Origin: Symsagittifera roscoffensis
Taxonomy: Eukaryota; Xenacoelomorpha; Acoela; Convolutidae
Assembly (NCBI RefSeq): GCF_963678635.1
Contig: NC_087071.1
Coordinates: 33,222,141-33,286,140, forward strand
Length of the DNA stretch: 64,000 nt
Direction of reading: 5' to 3'
Positions within the stretch are counted from its first letter, which is position 1, and every line of letters begins with the position of its first letter. The notes beneath the pieces are model-generated. The model saw nothing but the letters and a program-made list of their open reading frames with translations. It had not been told where the DNA came from and ran no database searches. This document shows positions 56,142-64,000 of the stretch, one piece after another. Made by a program: the position numbers and the translations under genes.

Positions 56142-59100
56142 ATGCTGATGACACCTTCGTCTTTCATGTCCCCTACGAAGAAGGCGCCGGCCAGCTTATC
56201 CCCAGTGGACCCAATAAGCCTGGCAATGGACTACCGGAGGAGGGACCTACAGAAACTGCTCCATGAGTCACCAAGGAGGAGGAAGATTGAGGAGACTACG
56301 AGGGTATCCTTCCTGAGCACGCTACCGGAAGAGGGATGGGAGAGATAGCAGAGCGAACTTGAACGTAGACAGGAGTAACCTGGAACCGCCTGACCTTCAT
56401 GGAGAGGACATGGGACGTGATACGTAGATACGGGGCGCAGTCCGTAAAGAAGGTTGGAGTAAACCAACCCATCATGCGCGAGGTTGTAGAGAAAATAATG
56501 AACTCCGTAGAGTCGGATGTTCTGACCGAGTCAGTACAGAGGACAGTGCCGATGATCAGCAGATTACGAGAAAGTTACCAGTCAGACGAGCCAAAAAGGG
56601 CTGAAGCGGTTGAAAGGAAAGACAGGAAGCCGAGCCGTGAACCAGTAAGTGGTGAAGTCAAAACCAGGACAGTGGTGGCCTCGTTGGCAAGAGTAGCTCG
56701 TTCAGGCGAAAGTGGGCAAGGAGATGGTGCGACGCTGGCCGGGGGGAAAGAGAACCTGATACCCCCTATGCTATTGGCAGGTTTGACCACAACGGCCGCG
56801 AAATTGAAGAAAAATGCACAGACTCTGGCGGATATTGAGCTAGAAATGGAGGTCATCAGTCAGTGTGGATATGGAGGACTTGATGATTACAAGCCCTCGC
56901 GAACCAACATGGCCCGGATGAAGCTGGAGGGACAACTCGACGTGGTCGAGTATAGTCGAATCACTGTGCCAGACTCGGTCCACGTGGGAGATCCGGCAGG
57001 GGGTTATGTGGAGATGCTGAAGGCGAGGAATTCCGCGAGAGGGCACCTGATGGCTTGAAACGAGAAGCAAGCCATGCAGGAGTATCTAAAGGAGCTGACG
57101 GAGAACTCTAACTAAAATAGGAAAGAATACGGCACGGTGATGTCCTCGGAGGCAAATAAAATCGGGCTGGAAAAATTGCTAGAGATCTGGGTGGCAGCAT
57201 ACCTGGCTTATCCGTGTACAAGAAAAGAACTGACTTTCAGGTACGATTGGCCTGGTGTTTGATCGGAATCAAGAAGGCGGAATATGAAGCCAACAACGAC
57301 TCGAAATCAAAGGAAAAAGAACTGGAATTGATGGAAGCCCTGCAAATTTTGACTTCTAGAGACAATTCTGCGATAGCCTGGGCTAAGCGTAAGGATGACC
57401 TTTGCTTCGTAAGGTTCCTGGTGGATCGTATCCCCCCTCCTGTGTTGCGAGAATGCATAAAAACCATTCGGCAAGGGGGAGTTGATTGTGAACGAAACCT
57501 CCAGAGGGCACTCCTGGAGCTATATCAGGACATGCCGCTGGCCATACCAAATAAGGAGTCGAACGACATGGAAAGCTACCGCAGGTTGGAAGAAGTGAGA
57601 AGGTATTCCAACAAAGAGTTGAAGGTGAGCTGGGAGTTAACTGAGGCAGTCAGGGGACAGAAAGACTATGCAGCACTAGGGAAGTTGAAGTCGTTCCAAT
57701 ACGTGTCTGGTATACCAGGAAGGGCATATAATCCCTTTGTGAATGAGGAAGCCAGGGAAGCGTACTTTGACTACGAGCAAGTTGTGGTAATTGATTTTGG
57801 GGTTGAGCGAGTCAAGGAAACTTGCATGTTAATGATGGAACAACCTAAGCTGGGAATTGTTTTGGAAGATCGAGTGGTCGAACCCTCGGTTCCCGAGCTG
57901 AAGGGGCAAGTGAGTTTTGATTGCGGATTTTGGGACGGTCCCTTGAAAACCAGCTTAGTAACCATGTGGGAACTCATGAAGCCTTCTTGGTGTCCACATC
58001 CAAACGCCGGTTTAATCTGGGATATGACGGCAGATTTTACGTTGGACTTGGATGATGACGCGAGTTTACACAATCTGGTCATGATACTGGTCGTTATTGG
58101 CCATGAGAATAACGAAGCAGAAGAACAACCCACCAACGGAACCATCCGAAGGAAGTCCATCGAGTGACTGGCTGAGATAGGGCACCTGTCTAGCTCACAG
58201 TAGTGGAACGGATGGACATGTGTGCAACTCGGAACTTTGCTTGATTACGCTGAGCGAGCAGCATCGCCAATTGACACAACTGTATGGGAGGTTGAGCGTG
58301 TCGGATAAGAGTGGAATGAAGTTGATCGCGGACTGTCATGGAGTAACGGAAGTGAACTTGATCACTGCCTTGGGATTTTGCAGTATGACGAGCTCGATAG
58401 AATCACTGGAACGCCAAGAGCGTGCCCATGGGCTAGTGACGTCCCTCAGTGTGTTCCCTGGAGCACTACAGACAGAGCAAAAGATTGGAAGCTGGCGAGA
58501 AGCTCTGGAAAATGAAATGAAATTTGAAGGATAGTGAGGTCTATCATAGACCTACTGGCTCGAAATATCTGGTGGGCTCGAGCTCTGCACCATAGTGCAA
58601 TAGTAGATACCCTACGCACATGGTGGTGATGGATGCAAGGACACAGCAAGTGTTGGTCGACCAACTCTTCTCTGTGCCAAAGTGCGTGAGGTTGGCCAGA
58701 ATGTCGGAAAGGTCGTATGATTTATTGGCGAAGATCATTCGGGCCGTCCCGAAGAGATTTTAAGGCAAGTTGTAAGACGTAGTGGGTGAAGATTTCATGA
58801 GATTGAACGAGGGTAATGTGAGTGAATTCCAGAAGCAGAAAGCGAGTGGAGTGCTACCCACTGAATTCCACACCATAGAAGAAAAATACGATGTGCATAC
58901 AATAATGATAGAAGTGGAACCGTTCCTGGGAGCCTCAGGGTATCGGACCCGAAGGAACATACTAATGACCCATGGGGAGTATCGTTGTCACTGCATAGCG
59001 CAGACGTTGTGGTACCCCAAACGCGGGATTCTGGTGTTAGTGTGGGACGTGAAGGAATTGTATTCCACGGGGTTGCCCGATCAAAATCAGCAAGTGTCAA

Positions 59101-59747
59101 TCGTGGTGGTTAGTGCCATGCTGGCGGTGAGATGGTTGGAGGCCAACAAGGGCACAAGTGGGCAGGAGACGGCCGTGCCGACACCTGAGCAGCTAGGCAA
59201 CGTAAAAATAAACCGTAACCTAGATTTTTTCAGAACCACCTGCAAGATTCTGAGAATACCCAAAGCCATTGAAAGAATATGGTCAAGGCAAAGATTGATA
59301 CCTTGGTTCCGTGCAGTGATGACATCATGGATATATGAACGCGCGAAGCGTCATATGTCAAGAAACACGGAAGCCTATCGATCCTTCCAGCTAGATATAG
59401 GACCGGGAGCCTATAAAAGAGCATTCTTATTGCACAGAAATGCTGTTACCACGGCGGTGAAGCTTTTGCAGGACAGTTTTTGCAGGAAACGGGAATAAAA
59501 GGTGAATGTAGACTTGCTACCTTGTTGTAAACCGAGGCTGTTAGAACAGGAGAATTGGGGGACGTCCCGCAACTTCATGGACATGTTGGAGAAAGTTCTG
59601 GAAGACAGTGAAACTGAAGAGCAGGACAAGAAGCAATTGAATGAGGAAGATGGAACAAGAAAGATGTGGCGAGGAAGAAGAGTAGAGAGAGGAGAAAAAC
59701 TTGATTGTCAATGTGTGTTAAAACTTATACCAATCAACCAAGTTTGA
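56142..59747 (+). pseudogene. Large unidentified coding block, broken by stops and shifts
   Basis: It is GC-richer than its surroundings, with long plus-strand frames at 56142-56348, 56399-57058, 57214-58167, 58782-59498 and 59502-59747. The 219-codon frame continues through two stops (TGA 57056-57058, TAA near 57114) to about 57260, where it hands over to the 317-codon frame, so these are pieces of one protein of about 1100-1200 residues. The composition is soluble, helical and charged (LRESYQSDEPKRAEAVERKD; FLVDRIPPPVLRECIKTIRQ; ILRIPKAIERIWSRQRLIPW). I see no zinc knuckle, polymerase, protease or membrane motif. It could be the structural gene of a retroelement, a captured viral gene or a host gene; I cannot decide. 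Confidence 0.5.
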
Positions 59748-59813
59748 TTATTGAGACTGTTAAACTTTTTGTTTTGATCTAGTTTGGTCAGACCAAGCTT
59801 TGAAAAATAGTTG

Positions 59814-60013
59814 NNNNNNNNNNNNNNNNNNNNNNNNNNNNNNNNNNNNNNNNNNNNNNNNNNNNNNNNNNNNNNNNNNNNNNNNNNNNNNNNNNNNNNN
59901 NNNNNNNNNNNNNNNNNNNNNNNNNNNNNNNNNNNNNNNNNNNNNNNNNNNNNNNNNNNNNNNNNNNNNNNNNNNNNNNNNNNNNNNNNNNNNNNNNNNN
60001 NNNNNNNNNNNNN
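59814..60013. other. Assembly gap (200 N)
   Basis: 200 undetermined bases. The flanks are dissimilar, so the true distance is unknown. Confidence 0.99.
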
Positions 60014-60060
60014 TGACACCGGTATTGTTTGATATTTTAGAATATGAGTAGCTAGAAAGA

Positions 60061-62233
60061 GGAAGTGGTCAACCCATCTCCAATGGATTTAATATAGAAT
60101 TGTCACCAAAAAAATATTAGAATAGGGTATTCGAGCCGTGTTTTTAATAGCAATCACGTAGTCTGAGGATCCGAGACCCAGCTATGTCTATGTGGTTGTG
60201 CTCGCATATAAACGAAAGCTGATCAAAAGTCGTTTGACTGATGGCCTAAAAATAGTACCTTTTTACTTAGCCCTAAACAGAACAGAAAATCAACTGGCTA
60301 GGTCGAGACGGTGAAAAACGAGTAGAATTATGGTAATTGACGCCTGCCAGTCGTTAATAGGTACTTTTTCTACGCTCCGTCACTGTGTAGTATTTGGGCG
60401 AATGTTACACTGTGTCTTTCGACCAGAATGGACAAAAGTGCAATTTCGATTTGGTGGCCGCTGACCTTGAGAATTGTCAGTTTTAGTAGATTAGCGACGT
60501 TATTTGAACGATTGAACAACGTGACATTCGATCAGAGTGGATCAAAATGCAGATTCAGCATATTCGAATTTTTAGCAGTGAACCTTCCGAATTGGCGATT
60601 TTGAAGGAATAAGTGCGTTATTGGAACGATTGGCCAAACGGTGAGGACTAGAATATTCTGGTATTTTGAAATTTTAAAAATTCGAATTATGACGTCATAT
60701 TTCTGAGAAACGTCAGAAACGGCCATTTTGGCAGAAAGTCGAAGAAAAACACAACAACGATAGTTGCGCTGACGATAACGACGAAGATTGTGATTAAAAA
60801 ACGACAACAGATTGCAGGAATAGCAGAGACCGTTCCGAGTTGCAACTATTGTGTCGCTACAATAGTTGCAAGGCCGTTGCGAACAACGCTGAAGGGTGGA
60901 AAACCAGCCTTCCGGAAGGAAGATAAGGGCCTTATTTCCCCGGATTCAGGAATCCGGAGGGGCCTCGGGACTGAAACTTTTATCGACTTATATGAACTTT
61001 TAGCTTCCCTGTCATGTCCTGATTTGAATTTAATTAACATCTGAATTCATTCTATTAAGATGAGAAGCTAGGATTTGGGGGAAAGGGTTGATCCATCTTC
61101 GATGGAGATGATGATTTTTATCTACTGAACAAAAACAATAATAATTCAATAAGTAGTTGTAGCCCTGATTTTAGGAGTGACCTCGTGGTCTGGGGATACT
61201 GAGACCTAGCCATGAGCTCACTATTTCTGCATGTAATTGAGTTAATTTGAGTGTTTGATCGAAGCCGAAAGCAGTAACGTTTTTTGTCGACCCGATGTTA
61301 GAAAGACCACCGAAAGTACTGGCTTGGTAGAGACGGTTAAAAGCATGTAAAGCTCTGTTTAGACGTTATCCAGTCGTCTTAGGACTTAGTTTTATTTTCC
61401 GTCGATATGTATCTTCCGGGCGAATGTTACATAGATGTTTTTATGGCGCTCCTGGGTGTTATTCTTTTTTAACATCATGACCGGCAGAACCGTTAACGAG
61501 CTTTCCGCGCCAAGCGGATGCTCACATTAACGCCCTTAATAGGCCTAAACCGCCGGGGCGGAAGGGTAGTTCGGAACGCGGAAGCCTTCCGGATTACCGT
61601 GAATAGCTTTTTAACCTGGTTAAGACCGAAAATTCACGAATCAGGAAGGGTGGGGGGATCGGCCATTCCCTCGTTCCCTGAGAGGTTTGTGACCAAAAAC
61701 ATTTAAAGATATATATAAAACCAAACAAAAAGTAGTATAGTACCCAAGAAAAACAAAAACATAAAAAAATAACCGAAAAAACCAAAAACAGTAAAAAAGT
61801 AAAAAATCAGTAGAAATCATCCCCCCAGACAAGATGTGATCCGACCCTCCCGTTTGTTGTTGATAGATATATTGTTGTTACAGGCATTTATATCAGTCAG
61901 GATTGTTACGATCAATTTTGTAGCCCGTTTGTGAGGCTTGTACTGTAGGGTTATTTGAGCACTTAAGCACGTTAATGATAAATTGCGCTCAATCCGGTAG
62001 GGTCAGCTGATTTGCGCTCAATTCGGAAGGGTCTTGGTAGAAGACTGATCCGGCAAGCAGTACAAGGAGCAACAAGAAGGAGCTCAACGACAGCAACAAT
62101 CGACTGTTGGGTATCGTTAACAAGTTTTGTATCCCTTTTGGTACAAGAATTAAGATAGTAATCTGTGGAGGGCTCGACAGTGCTGCAATGTAGTGACCCT
62201 TCACCGAACTGCGAATATCCGAGTTAAGGAAGT
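60061..62233. repeat. 2173-bp tandem unit, copy 1
   Basis: The unit runs from GGAAGTGGTCAACCCATCTC to the same phrase at 62234. It has hierarchical structure: its first part (60061-60420) and middle (61060-61440) are diverged copies of each other (e.g. GGGCGAATGTTACA in both). Two roughly 109-base sub-repeats (60418-60526 and 60527-60645) are also diverged copies. A short direct repeat TTGCGCTCAAT.CGG.AGGGTC lies at 61984-62030. An 84-codon plus-strand frame (60790-61044) is identical in copy 2, but this reflects the duplication, not selection. Confidence 0.9.
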
Positions 62234-64000
62234 GGAAGTGGTCAACCCATCTCCAATGGATTTAATATAGAATTGTCACCAAAAAAATATTAGAATAGGG
62301 TATTCGAGCCGTGTTTTTAATAGCAATCACGTAGTCTGAGGATCCGAGACCCAGCTATGTCTATGTGGTTGTGCTCGCATATAAACGAAAGCTGATCAAA
62401 AGTCGTTTGACTGATGGCCTAAAAATAGTAACTTTTTACTTAGCCCTAAACAGAACAGAAAATCAACTGGCTAGGTCGAGACGGTGAAAAACGAGTAGAA
62501 TTAGGGTAATTGACGCCTGCCAGTCGTTAATAGGTACTTTTTCTACGCTCCGTCACTGTGTAGTATTTGGGCGAATGTTACACTGTGTCTTTCGACCAGA
62601 ATGGACAAAAGTGCAATTTCGATTTGGTGGCCGCTGACCTTGAGAATTGTCAGTTTTAGTAGATTAGCGACGTTATTTGAACGATTGAACAACGTGACAT
62701 TCGATCAGAGTGGATCAAAATGCAGATTCAGCATATTCGAATTTTTAGCAGTGAACCTTCCGAATTGGCGATTTTGAAGGAATAAGTGCGTTATTGGAAC
62801 GATTGGCCAAACGGTGAGGACTAGAATATTCTGGTATTTTGAAATTTTAAGAATTCGAATTATGACGTCATATTTCTGAGAAACGTCAGAAACGGCCATT
62901 TTGGCAGAAAGTCGAAGAAAAACACAACAACGATAGTTGCGCTGACGATAACGACGAAGATTGTGATTAAAAAACGACAACAGATTGCAGGAATAGCAGA
63001 GACCGTTCCGAGTTGCAACTATTGTGTCGCTACAATAGTTGCAAGGCCGTTGCGAACAACGCTGAAGGGTGGAAAACCAGCCTTCCGGAAGGAAGATAAG
63101 GGCCTTATTTCCCCGGATTCAGGAATCCGGAGGGGCCTCGGGACTGAAACTTTTATCGACTTATATGAACTTTTAGCTTCCCTGTCATGTCCTGATTTGA
63201 ATTTAATTAACATCTGAATTCATTCTATTAAGATGAGAAGCTAGGATTTGGGGGAAAGGGTTGATCCATCTTCGATGGAGATGATGATTTTTATCTACTG
63301 AACAAAAACAATAATAATTCAATAAGTAGTTGTAGCCCTGATTTTAGGAGTGACCTCGTGGTCTGGGGATACTGAGACCTAGCCATGAGCTCACTATTTC
63401 TGCATGTAATTGAGTTAATTTGAGTGTTTTGATCGAAGCCGAAAGCAGTAACGTTTTTTGTCGACCCGATGTTAGAAAGACCACCGAAAGTACTGGCTTG
63501 GTAGAGACGGTTAAAAGCATGTAAAGCTCTGTTTAGACGTTATCCAGTCGTCTTAGGACTTAGTTTTATTTTCCGTCGATATGTATCTTCCGGGCGAATG
63601 TTACATAGATGTTTTTATGGCGCTCCTGGGTGTTATTCTTTTTTAACATCATGACCGGCAGAACCGTTAACGAGCTTTCCGCGCCAAGCGGATGCTCACA
63701 TTAACGCCCTTAATAGGCCTAAACCGCCGGGGCGGAAGGGTAGTTCGGAACGCGGAAGCCTTCCGGATTACCGTGAATAGCTTTTTAACCTGGTTAAGAC
63801 CGAAAATTCACGAATCAGGAAGGGTGGGGGGATCGGCCATTCCCTCGTTCCCTGAGAGGTTTGTGACCAAAAACATTTAAAGATATATATAAAACCAAAC
63901 AAAAAGTAGTATAGTACCCAAGAAAAACAAAAACATAAAAAAATAACCGAAAAAACCAAAAACAGTAAAAAAGTAAAAAATCAGTAGAAATCATCCCCCC
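62234..64000. repeat. 2173-bp tandem unit, copy 2 (cut by window end)
   Basis: It matches copy 1 with only a handful of differences noticed by eye (single substitutions, one extra T near 63428). It is cut at 64000 before its last 400 or so bases. Confidence 0.9.

Noticed and set aside
60790-61044. 84-codon frame repeated in both 2173-bp units
   Set aside because: The whole unit is nearly identical, so conservation of the frame carries no information on coding.

Overview
This is a window of eukaryotic nuclear DNA, most likely from an invertebrate animal. It is AT-rich, and its coding pieces are separated by splice-like junctions. It holds nested Gypsy-type LTR retrotransposons, a tRNA-derived SINE-like fragment, foldback elements and kilobase-scale tandem duplications. 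From memory, large SecA-domain proteins of this sort occur in arthropods, including water fleas and other crustaceans, but the sequence alone does not fix the taxon. There are no bacterial operons, rRNA genes or CRISPR arrays.

Positions 1-29906, minus strand. The main gene-like object is a very large SecA-like ATPase locus running right to left and off the left edge. A glycine-rich, collagen-like exon (27606-29906) and a charged exon-like block (24604-25315) lie upstream of a large exon with an unmistakable SecA motor (2234-6432). The reading frame then shifts by -1 twice, both times plausibly at A runs. The second site, 1656-1662, is a canonical slippery heptamer followed directly by a stop codon. 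The protein continues with membrane-type helices to position 1. The donor at 24604 and the acceptor at 6432 are phase-compatible (phase 1), which supports one gene. An in-frame stop and the two frameshifts leave open whether the gene is intact, recoded or decaying.

The intron between those two exons contains a nested pair of Gypsy elements. The outer element is on the minus strand (6508-20832, TSD TGAAC). The inner one is on the plus strand (12805-20319, TSD CAAGT) and inserted into the gag gene of the outer one. Both have TG..CA LTRs and a primer-binding site matching the 3' end of tRNA-Ser that overlaps the gag ATG. Both are mutated, the outer far more heavily.

Positions 29907-39200 are mostly AT-rich non-coding DNA with microsatellites, one well-formed but unidentified candidate exon (34640-34846) and weak ORFs.

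Positions 39200-52800 form a mosaic of recurring blocks, called A, A', B, C and D here. They make a roughly 4.4-kb macro-unit present twice almost identically (42089-46549 and 46550-50764), with partial copies on both sides. D blocks are dense bidirectional arrays of a TGAGCGGT-type motif. C blocks hold a foldback element, a conserved short ORF and a 33-bp tandem array.

Positions 53476-55322 carry a truncated third Gypsy element (plus strand: gag, zinc knuckle, protease, start of RT). Positions 55990-59750 are GC-richer and carry a TATA-type promoter and a long, frame-broken coding block that I cannot assign to a family. After a 200-N assembly gap (59814-60013), a 2173-bp unit is tandemly repeated to the window end. 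Each unit is itself built from diverged sub-repeats.
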